A DNA stretch of 64,000 bases from Oceanimonas marisflavi (GCF_003049725.1 NZ_QAGM01000017.1:1-64000), one strand, 5' to 3'. Positions 1-8,550 are shown, numbered from the stretch's first letter. A program made the numbers and translations. The notes: generated by a model not told the origin, from the letters alone.

Positions 1-2
1 AG

Positions 3-107
3 CCCACCAAATTGAGTATTGTTGGCAAACAAAGAAGGTGCTGGATGAAAACCGACCATCTTGAAAAGGTGCTAAAAGCAGGAATTTCAAAATTGATTGA
101 AAACTAA
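3..107 (+). other. possible 3' end of an unidentified reading frame
   Basis: An open frame enters from the window edge and ends at TAA 105-107 (34 codons visible; last residues GISKLIEN). A start at ATG 45 preceded by AAGG would leave only a 20-residue peptide. The stretch is AT-richer than the following genes. I recognise no family, and it may not be coding. Confidence 0.2.
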
Positions 108-148
108 GCGCTCATGCGTTCACCCTGGTTTTCATCCCCGCATGTGGA

Positions 149-901
149 TCAGAACAGGTCGATGTCGTTCACCGAACTGTAGATATGCTGGGGCCGGAAC
201 GGCATTTTGTCGATATCCGCCACCTGGCTCACACCGGTGAGCACCAGCACGGTTTCCAGCCCGGCCTGAAAGCCGGCGAGAATGTCGGTGCGCAGGTTGT
301 CGCCCACGATCAGGGTATTTTCGGAATGGGCGTCCATGTGGTTGAGGGCGGCGCGTACTATCCAGGCGCTGGGCTTGCCCACGTAAAACGGCTTTTTGCC
401 GGTCATGCGCTCAATGGGGGCACAGAGGGCGCCACAGGCCGGGTGCATCTGGGGGCCGTGAGTGTCGGGGTTGGTGGCAATAAAGCGGGCGCCGTCGGCC
501 ACAAAGCGGGCGGCCATCTGGATCATGCTCCAGTTGTAGTTGCGGGTTTCGCCCACCACCACAAAATCGGGGTCGATATCGGTAATGGTAAAGCCGGCCT
601 TGTAGAGCTCGTGGATCAGCGCCCCTTCACCGATGACATAGGCCTTTTCGCCGCTCTGGCGTTTGAGAAAGTCGGCGGTGGCCATGGCGGACGTGTAAAA
701 ACAGCGTTCCGGCACTTCTATGCCGGCGGAGTAGAAGCGGTTTTGCAGATCTTTCGGAGTCTGTGCCGGGTAGTTGGTGAGAAACAGCAGGTTGATGTTT
801 TGCTCCAGCACCCGGCGTACAAAGGCATCGGCACCGGGAATGAGATCGTTATTGTGCAGAATAACGCCGTCGATATCGCATATAAGGTTGTTTTTATTCA
901 T
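149..901 (-). CDS. nagD: NagD-type HAD-IIA nucleotide phosphatase
   Basis: Cytosolic phosphatase of 250 residues. NagD of E. coli dephosphorylates nucleoside monophosphates, chiefly UMP. Visible motifs are the nucleophile loop CDIDGV near residue 9, motif II LFLTNYPAQTP near residue 40, the Lys of YVGKPSAW, and motif IV VGDNLRTD near residue 200. The C2-type cap lies between motifs II and III, as in HAD-IIA enzymes, and the length matches the family. It starts at ATG 901 preceded by AAGGAGAGCCA. It stands alone, away from any nag operon, so the name reflects family and not an amino-sugar role. Confidence 0.9.
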   Translation of the reverse strand: MNKNNLICDIDGVILHNNDLIPGADAFVRRVLEQNINLLFLTNYPAQTPKDLQNRFYSAGIEVPERCFYTSAMATADFLKRQSGEKAYVIGEGALIHELYKAGFTITDIDPDFVVVGETRNYNWSMIQMAARFVADGARFIATNPDTHGPQMHPACGALCAPIERMTGKKPFYVGKPSAWIVRAALNHMDAHSENTLIVGDNLRTDILAGFQAGLETVLVLTGVSQVADIDKMPFRPQHIYSSVNDIDLF

Positions 902-986
902 TGGCTCTCCTTGTACCGGTGTGCTTGCCGGCCTGGTTCACACTCTGTTGCCAGAATATGACAGACTCATGACAGCGTTAAGGTTT

Positions 987-1664
987 TTATGATGGTTCAA
1001 TGCAATCGAGCCAGCCACCCAGGGCATTGATGCGCCGGGAAATGGCCACCGCCCGCTGCTGCACATAGGCGGAAGGGCGGCCGGCGGAGAAACGGCGGGG
1101 GTTGGGCAGCACGGCCGCCAGCAGCGAAGCCTGGTGGCGGCTGAGACTGGCGGCAGAGGTATTGAACCAGGCCCGGGCCGCCGCCTCGGCGCCGTAGATG
1201 CCGGGGCCGAACTCGGCAATATTGAGATAGAGGGTGAGAATGCGTTCCTTGCTCAGCAGCAGCTCCAGCATGGGGGTATAAAGCGCTTCCAGCCCCTTGC
1301 GGGTATAGCTGCGCCCCGGCCACAGATAGAGGTTTTTGGCGGTCTGCATGCTGATGGTGCTGCCGCCCCGCAGGCGGCCGCCGTCGGCGGCTTCGCTCAG
1401 CACATCGCCGAAGGCTTCCCAGTCAAAGCCGCGATGACGGCAGAACTTGTTGTCTTCGGCGGCGATCACCGCCATTTTAAGCTGCTTTGAAATACGCGGG
1501 GCGGGTTGCCAGTCCTTGTGCAGGCTTTCTCCCTCAAACAACCGGATCACCATCAGCGGGGTGATCGGCACCGGCACAAAACGATACACCAGGGTCAGCG
1601 CCAGGGGCATCAGTATCAGCAGCACGGCCAGCCAGCCGAGCAGGCGTTTGAACAGGGTGGTCAT
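987..1664 (-). CDS. mtgA: monofunctional peptidoglycan transglycosylase
   Basis: MtgA polymerises lipid II glycan chains at the inner membrane. The 225-residue protein has one N-terminal membrane helix (about residues 5-25) and a GT51 domain. [18 protein letters not shown] carries the catalytic Glu, and [20 protein letters not shown] and [18 protein letters not shown] follow. No transpeptidase domain is present. I chose ATG 1664 over the in-frame ATG at 1685 because AAGGGAG sits 8 nt before it. It is a single gene on this strand upstream of nagD, with an 85-bp gap. Confidence 0.93.
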   Translation of the reverse strand: MTTLFKRLLGWLAVLLILMPLALTLVYRFVPVPITPLMVIRLFEGESLHKDWQPAPRISKQLKMAVIAAEDNKFCRHRGFDWEAFGDVLSEAADGGRLRGGSTISMQTAKNLYLWPGRSYTRKGLEALYTPMLELLLSKERILTLYLNIAEFGPGIYGAEAAARAWFNTSAASLSRHQASLLAAVLPNPRRFSAGRPSAYVQQRAVAISRRINALGGWLDCIEPS

Positions 1665-1743
1665 GTTTTGTACTCCCTTTGCCATGGGCAGATCACGGTT
1701 TTCTCTTTGAGCGCCATGTGAATCTTAGGTGGTGAGCGATTCT

Positions 1744-1762
1744 TTGTTATCTTTAGTAACAA
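1744..1762. promoter_or_regulatory. inverted repeat upstream of adenine deaminase gene
   Basis: TTGTTA and TAACAA form perfect 6-bp arms around a 7-bp centre, 25 bp before the ATG at 1788 and close to the AAGGAGAGG ribosome site. The placement suits a repressor operator or a small leader hairpin. No regulator is identified. Confidence 0.35.
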
Positions 1763-1787
1763 GCCGGCAGCATTAAGGAGAGGTGCC

Positions 1788-2810
1788 ATGTCTGCATTTA
1801 TCGAGCAACTGCCGAAGGTGGAACTGCACCTTCACATTGAAGGCTCACTGGAGCCGGAGCTGGTGTTTGCCCTGGCCCGGCGCAATGGTATCACCCTGAA
1901 TTACGCCGATGAAAGTGCCCTGCGGGCGGCGTACGACTTTCACGATCTGCAGTCGTTCCTGGATATTTATTACGCGGGCATGAGCGTGTTGCAGACCGAG
2001 CAGGACTTTTTCGACATGACGTATGCCTATCTGCAGCGGGCACACGGCGAGCATGTGCGTCATACCGAAATCTTTTTTGACCCTCAGGCCCACACCGACA
2101 GGGGCGTGCCCTTTTCGGTGGTGATCACCGGCATTCACCGGGCGCTGGAGCAGGCCAGGCATGAATGGGGCATGAGCAGCCGGCTGATCATGTCCTTTTT
2201 GCGTCACCTGCCGGAAGAGTCGGCCATAGAAACCCTGCGTCAGGCCGAGCCGTTTCACCCCTTTCTGACCGGGGTGGGCCTGGATTCCGCCGAAAAAGGC
2301 AACCCTCCCGAGAAGTTCCGGCGGGTATATGCCCTGGCCCGGGAGCAGGGCTACCGGCTGGTGGCTCATGCCGGGGAAGAAGGGCCACCACAATATATTC
2401 GGGATGCGCTGGCGTTATTGCAGGTAGAGCGCATCGATCACGGGGTGGCGGCCATTGAGGATCCGGCACTGATGGACGAACTGGCCGAAGCGCGTATTCC
2501 GCTGACCGTGTGCCCGTTGTCGAACCTGAAACTCAAGGTGGTGAATTCGATGGCCGATCATCCCATGGCAAGGCTGCTGCAGGCGGGCCTGTGCGTGACC
2601 GTGAACTCGGACGATCCGGCCTATTTCGGCGGCTATATGAACGCCAATTATCTGGCTCTGCAGCGCGGACTGGGCATGAGTGATGCCGAATTGCTGCAAC
2701 TGGCGCTGAACGGGGTGGAAGCCTGCTGGCTGTCTCCGGAAGAAAAAGCGCTGCTGATGCGGGATATTCGGGCACACGGAGAACAATACGGTATTTACCC
2801 GGTACGCTGA
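1788..2810 (+). CDS. adenine deaminase (adenosine-deaminase superfamily)
   Basis: The 340-residue TIM-barrel metal hydrolase has the Zn ligands HLH (residues 14 and 16), the HAGEEG motif, the catalytic region RIDHG, and SDDPAYFGG. Automatic annotation usually calls this add. However, DPQAHTDRG and VGLDSAEKGNPP are features of the bacterial adenine deaminase branch (Pseudomonas PA0148-like, adenine to hypoxanthine plus ammonia) and not of true adenosine deaminases. That assignment is from family knowledge and needs an enzyme test. The start has AAGGAGAGG 5 nt upstream. It is a single gene, divergent from mtgA, with a palindrome in its leader. Confidence 0.85.
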   Translation: MSAFIEQLPKVELHLHIEGSLEPELVFALARRNGITLNYADESALRAAYDFHDLQSFLDIYYAGMSVLQTEQDFFDMTYAYLQRAHGEHVRHTEIFFDPQAHTDRGVPFSVVITGIHRALEQARHEWGMSSRLIMSFLRHLPEESAIETLRQAEPFHPFLTGVGLDSAEKGNPPEKFRRVYALAREQGYRLVAHAGEEGPPQYIRDALALLQVERIDHGVAAIEDPALMDELAEARIPLTVCPLSNLKLKVVNSMADHPMARLLQAGLCVTVNSDDPAYFGGYMNANYLALQRGLGMSDAELLQLALNGVEACWLSPEEKALLMRDIRAHGEQYGIYPVR

Positions 2811-2961
2811 AGGCCGGCGGGTGGTAAACACAGCCCTGTTTTCAACCATTGCATTCAAGCCTCATTCTTTAATGAGATTGAGATAAATTACATTCTCCCC
2901 TTTTCCTTTTCTCCCGGCTTGGGTAGCTTATTGGGTCTTTTTTTATTTTCAGGGAGCCGAA

Positions 2962-3753
2962 ATGATTTGGTTGATGTACATGGTGCTGGGAGCCTTTGCC
3001 GGCACCCTGGCGGGGCTGTTTGGTGTGGGCGGTGGCCTGATTATTGTGCCGGTGCTGATCTTCAGCTTTAACCTTCTGGGGATAGGCGGTGAGCTGGTGG
3101 CCCATATTGCGGTGGGCACCTCGCTGGCCACCATCATGTTTACCTCCCTCAGTGCCATTCACACCCATCATCAGCGCCGGGCCATCGACTGGAAGCTGGC
3201 GGCCATGCTGTCGGCGGGCATCGTGGTCGGTGCCTGGCTGGGCGGCTATACCGCGGACAAAATGTCGGGGCTGCAGCTGCAGCGGGTGATTGGCCTGTTC
3301 GCCTGGCTGATGGCGGCGCAGATGCTGTTCAACCTGATGCCGAAAGGCAGTGGCCGCTTGCCGGGCAAGCCGGTGCAGGTGGCCATGGGCGGCTTTATTG
3401 GCTGGGCCTCGGGCATTTTCGGTATTGGTGGCGGCTCGCTGACGGTGCCGTTTTTAAGCTGGTGCTCGGTGCCCATGCAGCGGGCGGTGGCGGTGTCGTC
3501 GGCCTGCGGTTTTCCCATCGCCCTGGTGGGCGCACTCAGCTATGTGGTGCACGGTCTGGAGCACGACAACCTGCCGGCTGAAGCCTGGGGCTATGTGTAT
3601 CTGCCGGCGTTGATCGGCATCAGTGTGGCCAGTGTGCCTTTTGCCCGGGTGGGCGCCATTCTGGCTCACAAGCTGTCGGCGGCCGTGCTCAAACGTGCCT
3701 TTGCGGTATTTTTGCTGCTGGTCGGCGCCAAGTTTCTGCTGTTTCCGGCTTAA
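2962..3753 (+). CDS. TauE/SafE (TSUP) family membrane exporter
   Basis: The 263-residue protein is almost entirely hydrophobic, with about eight membrane helices. It has the two-repeat TSUP layout, each half carrying a glycine signature: AGLFGVGGGLIIVP near residue 20 and SGIFGIGGGSLTVP near residue 150. Family members move small sulfur or organic anions such as sulfite, sulfoacetate or taurine products; the substrate here cannot be read from sequence. The ribosome site AGGGAGCCGAA precedes ATG 2962. No sulfur-metabolism gene adjoins it. Confidence 0.85.
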   Translation: MIWLMYMVLGAFAGTLAGLFGVGGGLIIVPVLIFSFNLLGIGGELVAHIAVGTSLATIMFTSLSAIHTHHQRRAIDWKLAAMLSAGIVVGAWLGGYTADKMSGLQLQRVIGLFAWLMAAQMLFNLMPKGSGRLPGKPVQVAMGGFIGWASGIFGIGGGSLTVPFLSWCSVPMQRAVAVSSACGFPIALVGALSYVVHGLEHDNLPAEAWGYVYLPALIGISVASVPFARVGAILAHKLSAAVLKRAFAVFLLLVGAKFLLFPA

Positions 3754-3756
3754 AAA

Positions 3757-3816
3757 CGGGGATTAGGGATTGGGGAATAGGGATTCGATTCCCTACTCCC
3801 TATTCCCTAGTCCCGC
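3757..3816. repeat. long imperfect inverted repeat of GGGATTAGGGA type
   Basis: A purine-rich arm (3757-3785) is followed at once by its near-complement (3786-3816), giving a hairpin of roughly 28 bp with few mismatches. It lies between convergent genes and overlaps the last codons of the small minus-strand gene. It may act as a bidirectional terminator, but it lacks a clear U-tract and looks like a dispersed repeat. Confidence 0.55.
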
Positions 3817-3911
3817 TTTTCCCGTGTGGCAATCCAGTCGTCAGCCTTGGCCACCGCCCATAGGATCAGCAGGCCAAGGCACACCAGCCCTGCGTAGTGC
3901 AGCCAGTCCAT
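3807..3911 (-). CDS. 34-residue single-pass membrane protein downstream of lpxM
   Basis: This is an unrecognised small protein: MDWLHYAGLV, then a hydrophobic helix (about residues 7-21) and a charged tail ending REKRD. The ATG overlaps the TGA of lpxM by one base (TGATG), and AAGGGG lies upstream, so it is probably translationally coupled. Coupling and the helix argue that it is real. Its role is unknown; it might assist the membrane acyltransferase or be unrelated. Confidence 0.55.
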   Translation of the reverse strand: MDWLHYAGLVCLGLLILWAVAKADDWIATREKRD

Positions 3912-4879
3912 CAGCGTCCCCTTATTCTGCGAATGCCGGCCTCGTAGCGGCCTTCCCGGCTGTCTACCTGAGTCTGAAAGTATTTCAGGAACCACATGTA
4001 CTGCTCGGGCCAGTCGCCGAGCAGGGTTTCAATTTCGGCGTTCATGGCCCGGGTATCGGCGGTGAGATCCGCGGTGGGGTAAGGCTCCATGGGCGGGCGA
4101 ATGATCAGCTCATAGCGATGTTCTTCTGTGTTGTACACGCTCAGCACCGGCAGCACCCGGGCACCGGTCAGTTTCACCAGCTTGGGCAGGGCCGGCAGGG
4201 TGGCCTTCATTTCGGCGAAAAAGGGCACAAAAATGCTGGCTTCGCGGCCGTGATCCTGATCCGGCAGATAGAAGAAATGCTTGCCGTCGCGAATGGTTTT
4301 AATCACCGCCTTAATGCCGGCGTCCCGCTCGTAGACGATGCCGTTAAAACGAGTCCGCTGGCGGTTGATAAACCAGTCAAATAACTCGTTTTTGGCGCTG
4401 TGCATCATGGTGCACATGGGCATGCCCAGAGAGGTCAGATAGAGTCCGCCGGCGTCGATGGCCCAGGTGTGGGGGATCATAAAGATAATCTGCCTGTCGT
4501 CGGCCAGGCAGGCGTCGATATGCGCCTGGCCATGCACCTTGAAGCGGCTCTGCAGGTAATCGGGGCTGCGGGCGGTCCATTCGCCATAGGCAAAAAACGT
4601 CATCAGTCCGGTGCGGACGGAGTGCAGCAGCATGGCTTCCACGTCGGCCTCGGAGAGTTCGGGAAAACACAGCCGAATATTGGTGCGGGCAATGTAGCAC
4701 TGCTTTTTGGCGAACTTCACCAGCAGGGGCGCAAAGGCACCGGCAAAGGCATCGCGCAGGCGCACCGGCAGCCAGGCCAGCAGCCACAGTGTGGCCAGCG
4801 ACAGCCAGGTCGGCCAGTAGCGCGGGTGCAGGTAGCGGGACTTGAATTGTGCATCATAAACGGGATCGTGCCCGGACAT
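3911..4879 (-). CDS. lpxM: lipid A secondary acyltransferase, LpxM type
   Basis: LpxM adds the final acyl chain to Kdo2-lipid A on the inner membrane. The 322-residue protein begins with the LpxM-like FKSRYLHPRYW and has an N-terminal hydrophobic segment near residues 25-45. The HX4D catalytic motif is HTWAID, where E. coli LpxM has HGWAVD. YLPDQDHGREASIFVPFF and the ATLPAL segment also match LpxM better than LpxL. Length is as expected. A 34-residue membrane protein gene is coupled to its stop codon. Confidence 0.85.
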   Translation of the reverse strand: MSGHDPVYDAQFKSRYLHPRYWPTWLSLATLWLLAWLPVRLRDAFAGAFAPLLVKFAKKQCYIARTNIRLCFPELSEADVEAMLLHSVRTGLMTFFAYGEWTARSPDYLQSRFKVHGQAHIDACLADDRQIIFMIPHTWAIDAGGLYLTSLGMPMCTMMHSAKNELFDWFINRQRTRFNGIVYERDAGIKAVIKTIRDGKHFFYLPDQDHGREASIFVPFFAEMKATLPALPKLVKLTGARVLPVLSVYNTEEHRYELIIRPPMEPYPTADLTADTRAMNAEIETLLGDWPEQYMWFLKYFQTQVDSREGRYEAGIRRIRGR

Positions 4880-4934
4880 AACATCATCCTCTCAATGACA
4901 AGGGCGCCAAGTGTATGCAAAAAACGGTGGCAAT

Positions 4935-5741
4935 TCACCTTTGCCGGCGTGGGCGGAAATAGTCGGTATTGTTGTAAAATTCAGGCGCTTCGCTGGCGGG
5001 CCACCAGCCGGGAATGCCCAGCAGTGGCAACGGCCGCAGCGGTCTGGGTTGATCGAACAGGGCGCAGGCCTGCAGTTGTTCACACAGGCGCCGGTCAAGC
5101 TCGGGATATTGTCCGGCTCGCGGGCGCTCAAAAAAATCGTCGGGCATGGGCACTACCACCGCCTTGGCGGTCAGGCCGATAAAGGGGCTCAGCGCCTGCT
5201 CGTAGAGGGCATGGCCAAACACGAAGGGTTGCCAGTGGTGACCCCAGCGGGCCCGCCGCTCGAGAAACAGGGTTTGCCAGTCGTGAGCCTGCAACAGGGC
5301 CCCAATGTCGTCTCCTTCGGGCACGGCCAGCACCAGGCCGCACTCGTCGAAATGGGTGACCCTGTCCCGGCGCGGCGTGCGCTTGCGGGCGCCGAATTCG
5401 GCAATGTGCTCCATGTGCAGCCGGTTCAGCAGGGTTTTGGTTTGAGGAAACAGGTGCCAGATCACGGCACCGAAAAAGTCGTGCCAGTTGGCGGAGCGGG
5501 TGGGCACCTGGCCCTGTGCCACCGCTTCTTCGTAATAGCAGTTCAGGGCTGCAAAGGCTGCATCATCGATAAAGCGCACCGGCCCCTGAGCGGCCAGCTG
5601 CTGGTTCAGACCGGCCATGTCCGGCCAGTCGGGGGTTTTAAATGCCACCAGGCCGGTCAGCTGGCCGAGAATGGCGTTGCGCGTGGTAAAATCGGGATCC
5701 CAGTTCATCGGTAGTCCGTCGGCATAAAAACCGCCAAGCAT
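4935..5741 (-). CDS. DUF3025 family protein
   Basis: The predicted soluble protein has 268 residues, is rich in Trp, His and aromatic residues, and shows features I associate with DUF3025 (NWHDFFGAVIWHLFPQTK, THFDECGLVLA). Function is unknown. No signal peptide or membrane helix is seen. Two starts are possible, ATG 5741 or ATG 5708 (MNWDPDF); neither has a strong ribosome site, and the longer one is given. It is 55 bp upstream of lpxM on the same strand, so the two may be co-transcribed. Confidence 0.65.
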   Translation of the reverse strand: MLGGFYADGLPMNWDPDFTTRNAILGQLTGLVAFKTPDWPDMAGLNQQLAAQGPVRFIDDAAFAALNCYYEEAVAQGQVPTRSANWHDFFGAVIWHLFPQTKTLLNRLHMEHIAEFGARKRTPRRDRVTHFDECGLVLAVPEGDDIGALLQAHDWQTLFLERRARWGHHWQPFVFGHALYEQALSPFIGLTAKAVVVPMPDDFFERPRAGQYPELDRRLCEQLQACALFDQPRPLRPLPLLGIPGWWPASEAPEFYNNTDYFRPRRQR

Positions 5742-5850
5742 ACGCCTGGCTGTGGTAAAAGTTCAGCATATTTTATGTGGCGGCCATATTCCCGCCGCTG
5801 TGTGCTTGAGTAAAATGATGGCGACAATGGCTGACGCACGAGGAGTGCCG

Positions 5851-6357
5851 ATGAAACGGGTGTTACAGGTAATCTGGTTGATGTGTTTATTGCTCCCTGG
5901 TGCTGTGGCCCAGGCGGCAAGTGGTGAGAGTGTGAAAATAGATAATAAATGGTTATTGGGTCGTGTGGAGTGGTTGTGGTTGCCGGCGCTGGAAGACAGT
6001 GTCAAGGCGCGGGTTGATTCCGGTGCCAAGACCTCGTCGATATCGGCCACCGACATTGAAGAGTTTGAGCGGGAAGGTAAAACCTGGATTCGGTTTCGCT
6101 TTCTTCACGACCGTCATTCATCTCGTCTGGAAGCGCCCCTCAGCCGTTATGTGAGAATTCGCCAGGCCAACAGCAAAAAGGCGGATCGCCGGCCGGTGAT
6201 CCTGCTGCCGGTGCAGGTGGGCGATCTGGAGAAGGAAGTGGAGTTCACCCTCAAGGATCGCACCCGTATGCTGTATCCGGTGTTGCTGGGCCGCGAATTC
6301 ATGAACGACGATGTGCTGATCGATCCGTCCCGGCGCTTTGTGCAACCCAAAAACTAA
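5851..6357 (+). CDS. secreted retropepsin-like protein (ATP-dependent zinc protease family)
   Basis: This 168-residue protein has a signal peptide (MKRVLQVIWLMCLLLPGAVA, cleavage after AQA) and a single retropepsin-like fold. The aspartic motif is DSGAKTSS, followed by FEREGKTWIRF and LLGREFMNDDVLIDPS. These are marks of the DUF785/RimK-associated family commonly labelled ATP-dependent zinc protease, although no ATP site is visible. An upstream in-frame ATG at 5752 is less likely: GAGGAG lies 5 nt before ATG 5851 and the signal peptide begins there. Periplasmic location is inferred. Confidence 0.8.
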   Translation: MKRVLQVIWLMCLLLPGAVAQAASGESVKIDNKWLLGRVEWLWLPALEDSVKARVDSGAKTSSISATDIEEFEREGKTWIRFRFLHDRHSSRLEAPLSRYVRIRQANSKKADRRPVILLPVQVGDLEKEVEFTLKDRTRMLYPVLLGREFMNDDVLIDPSRRFVQPKN

Positions 6358-6358
6358 A

Positions 6359-6405
6359 AAAAGGGGTCGGAGTCGTTTTTCTAAAATGACTCCGACCCCT
6401 TTTAT
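6359..6405. terminator. strong bidirectional hairpin between convergent genes
   Basis: GGGGTCGGAGTC and GACTCCGACCCC form a perfect 12-bp stem, extended by A/T pairs. It is flanked by A-runs on the left and T-runs on the right, so it can terminate both the + gene ending at 6357 and the transporter operon. The stem sequence resembles REP-like hairpins common in marine gammaproteobacteria. Confidence 0.8.
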
Positions 6406-6406
6406 T

Positions 6407-6505
6407 TTACTGCCTGGCCTTCATGGCCCGGCGAATGCACAGGGCGGCTCCGCCCCAGGTAATGCCAAGTCCTATCAGCATCATGATAATGGCGCCGGTG
6501 CTCAT
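6407..6505 (-). CDS. MetS-family small subunit of NSS transporter
   Basis: The peptide has 32 residues: MSTGAIIMMLIGLGITWGG, then ALCIRRAMKARQ. It is one membrane helix followed by a basic tail, as in MetS small subunits that partner NSS-type MetP transporters. It starts at ATG 6505, inside the end of the transporter gene (ATGA overlap), with a strong AGGAGG 6 nt upstream. The composition, size and coupling together make this convincing despite its length. Confidence 0.85.
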   Translation of the reverse strand: MSTGAIIMMLIGLGITWGGAALCIRRAMKARQ

Positions 6506-7977
6506 GCTTTCACCTCCTGTTTGCTGCTGGCGTTGATAATGATGGCCACCACCAGCATCACCGCAATCATGCCCCAGCCGATAAACAGAATTTCGTTATC
6601 GCTGTAGCCGCCGTAGTTCTCCTTAAAGGCCCCGGCGATGTTGTTGAACAGGATCACCGCCAGCATGGCGATGGACAGGAACTTGATGCACAGCTGCCAC
6701 CAGATGCCGATGGTAAACTCCGACAGTTCATTGGCCCGTTTCTGGTAGTCGGACAGCTTGCACAGCCAGCCCACCAGGAACAGCTCAAGCAGACAGGAGC
6801 CCAGCAGCGCCATGTTGTTGATAAAGTGATCCACCAGATCCAGCAACAGCAGGCCGCCTTCGGTAATAAACAGCAGGCTGACTACAAAGCCGGTGCCACA
6901 GAAGATGGTGGCGGTTTTCTGCCGGCTCCAGCCGGTTTTGCCCATCAGGCCGGTGGTGACCGCTTCGGCGATGGAAATGTGCGAGCTGATCCCGGCAAAC
7001 ACCAGCGCCAGGAAGAACATGGGACCCATTACGCCGGGGGCGGGCAGCAGGTTGATGGCGGTGGGCAGGGTGACAAAGGCCAGGCCCACCCCCGAGCTGA
7101 CCACGTCGGTCAGCGCCTTGTCCTGAGCCTGAGCCATGTAACCCAGGGCGCCAAAGATCATGATGCCGGCCAGCATGGAGAAACCGCAGTTCATCAGCAC
7201 CGTCATAAAGGCGTTGTTGTTGATGTCGGACTTTTCCGGCAGATAGCTGGCGTAAGACAGCATGATGGCAAAGCCCACACTCAGGGTGAAGAAGATCTGG
7301 CCGTAGGCGGCAGACCATACCTTGAGATCCCAGATCTTGCTGAAATCGGGCTCCAGCAGCCAGTTAATGCCGTTCAGCGCACCGGGCAGGAAGGCGATGC
7401 GGCCGATTAACAGCAGCACCAGCACAAACAGCAGTGGCATCAGCACCTTGTTGATTTTCTCAATGCCGCCCTTCACGCCCCGGAAGGTGGCAAAGAAGCT
7501 GGCGGCCCAGGCCAGTACCAGCGGCAGCAGCAGGTGTGTCTGAATGCCGCCCAGGTTGGATGGAGAGTTGTCACCCAGGCCCAGGAATTCACCAAAGAAG
7601 AAGGCGTTGCTGTCGTCGCCCCAGCTCTGATCCAGGGCAAACCAGACATAGGACATGGCCCAGGCGATGACCACCACATAATAGAAGGCGATCACGGCAC
7701 AGATCATCACCTGAAACCAGCCCAGCCATTCAAAGCGGTGGTTCAGCCGGCGCAGAATGCCGGGGGCGCCGGCACGGTATTTCTGACCCAGGGTAAACTC
7801 CAGGATCATAAAGGGAATGCCGGCGGTCAGCATGGCAAACAGATAGGGAATGAAGAAGGCGCCACCGCCGTTCTCGTAAGCCATGTAGGGGAAGCGCCAG
7901 ATGTTACCCAGGCCAACGGCAGAGCCGACCGCCGCCAGGATAAAGCCGGTGCGAGAACCCCATTGTTCTCGTTTCAT
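6502..7977 (-). CDS. sodium-dependent NSS-family amino acid transporter, large subunit
   Basis: The 491-residue inner-membrane symporter has 11-12 predicted helices. The NSS signature GSAVGLGNIWRFPYMAYENG sits at residues 16-35 and holds the sodium and substrate site glycines. A MetS-type small subunit overlaps its 3' end, so it probably works as a MetPS-like pair. In Corynebacterium such a pair imports methionine and alanine; substrate here is inference. It starts at ATG 7977. Termination is at the hairpin 6359-6405. Confidence 0.9.
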   Translation of the reverse strand: MKREQWGSRTGFILAAVGSAVGLGNIWRFPYMAYENGGGAFFIPYLFAMLTAGIPFMILEFTLGQKYRAGAPGILRRLNHRFEWLGWFQVMICAVIAFYYVVVIAWAMSYVWFALDQSWGDDSNAFFFGEFLGLGDNSPSNLGGIQTHLLLPLVLAWAASFFATFRGVKGGIEKINKVLMPLLFVLVLLLIGRIAFLPGALNGINWLLEPDFSKIWDLKVWSAAYGQIFFTLSVGFAIMLSYASYLPEKSDINNNAFMTVLMNCGFSMLAGIMIFGALGYMAQAQDKALTDVVSSGVGLAFVTLPTAINLLPAPGVMGPMFFLALVFAGISSHISIAEAVTTGLMGKTGWSRQKTATIFCGTGFVVSLLFITEGGLLLLDLVDHFINNMALLGSCLLELFLVGWLCKLSDYQKRANELSEFTIGIWWQLCIKFLSIAMLAVILFNNIAGAFKENYGGYSDNEILFIGWGMIAVMLVVAIIINASSKQEVKA

Positions 7978-8550
7978 AACGATGCCTCGTAAGTAGGAAA
8001 ATATAACTACAGGATAGTTTTGCCGGGCGCAGGGTAGGGGCAGGCAGCGGCAAAATCAACGCGCCGATCTGCTGGTTTTAGTTGTTTATGCCTTACATGT
8101 GGGGGTGTTGTGGTTGAAAGTTGGAATTATTTATAACTTTATATTGTTAATCTGGTGTTATTCTCTTTGTTATCGCGGCGGGGCAGCGAAATCGTGTTTT
8201 TTGCATTTTGATAAAAACTGTCGGTGCCTACCCATTCCGGCAGGTAACAAGGCGGATTGAGAATTATGCAGTGTTTACTGGCGACATGGCCGTTATTTAC
8301 AAGCACAAACTCGTGTTTTTCGCATAAAAATTCACAAAATAAAGCTAACTATACTTCCATCAGATTTTCTTATGCATCGGCAGGCCGGCGCAAGGTTGCC
8401 TGCCTGAAAAACAAGGGTTAACAAGTTGTTTTCTTACCTGGTGTGCGTCATTTGCCATTAGTTTTTTTTATTTTGCCACCAAAGAAAAGTCGGTTGAGTG
8501 CGTCCGGGGCGCTGCCTATGCTGTGCCCGCATTCACACAGGAGGCGCGAT
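7978..8550. other. 573-bp AT-rich intergenic region
   Basis: This is the divergent gap between the NSS transporter and the DUF1127 gene. From about 8090 to 8480 it is clearly AT-richer than its surroundings and holds no convincing reading frame, tRNA or riboswitch fold. A TATACT hexamer near 8350 could be a -10 element for the DUF1127 gene, giving a long leader. Both promoters must lie here, but I cannot place them with confidence. Confidence 0.5.

Noticed and set aside
185-961. long + strand frame opposite nagD
   Set aside because: It is the antisense of a clear nagD gene, low in family-like motifs, and has no ribosome site.
4911-5714. 267-codon + strand frame opposite the DUF3025 gene
   Set aside because: Antisense shadow caused by high GC; no recognisable domain and no start signal.
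7978-8550. riboswitch or small RNA in the large AT-rich gap
   Set aside because: No recognisable riboswitch core or hairpin with U-tract could be placed.
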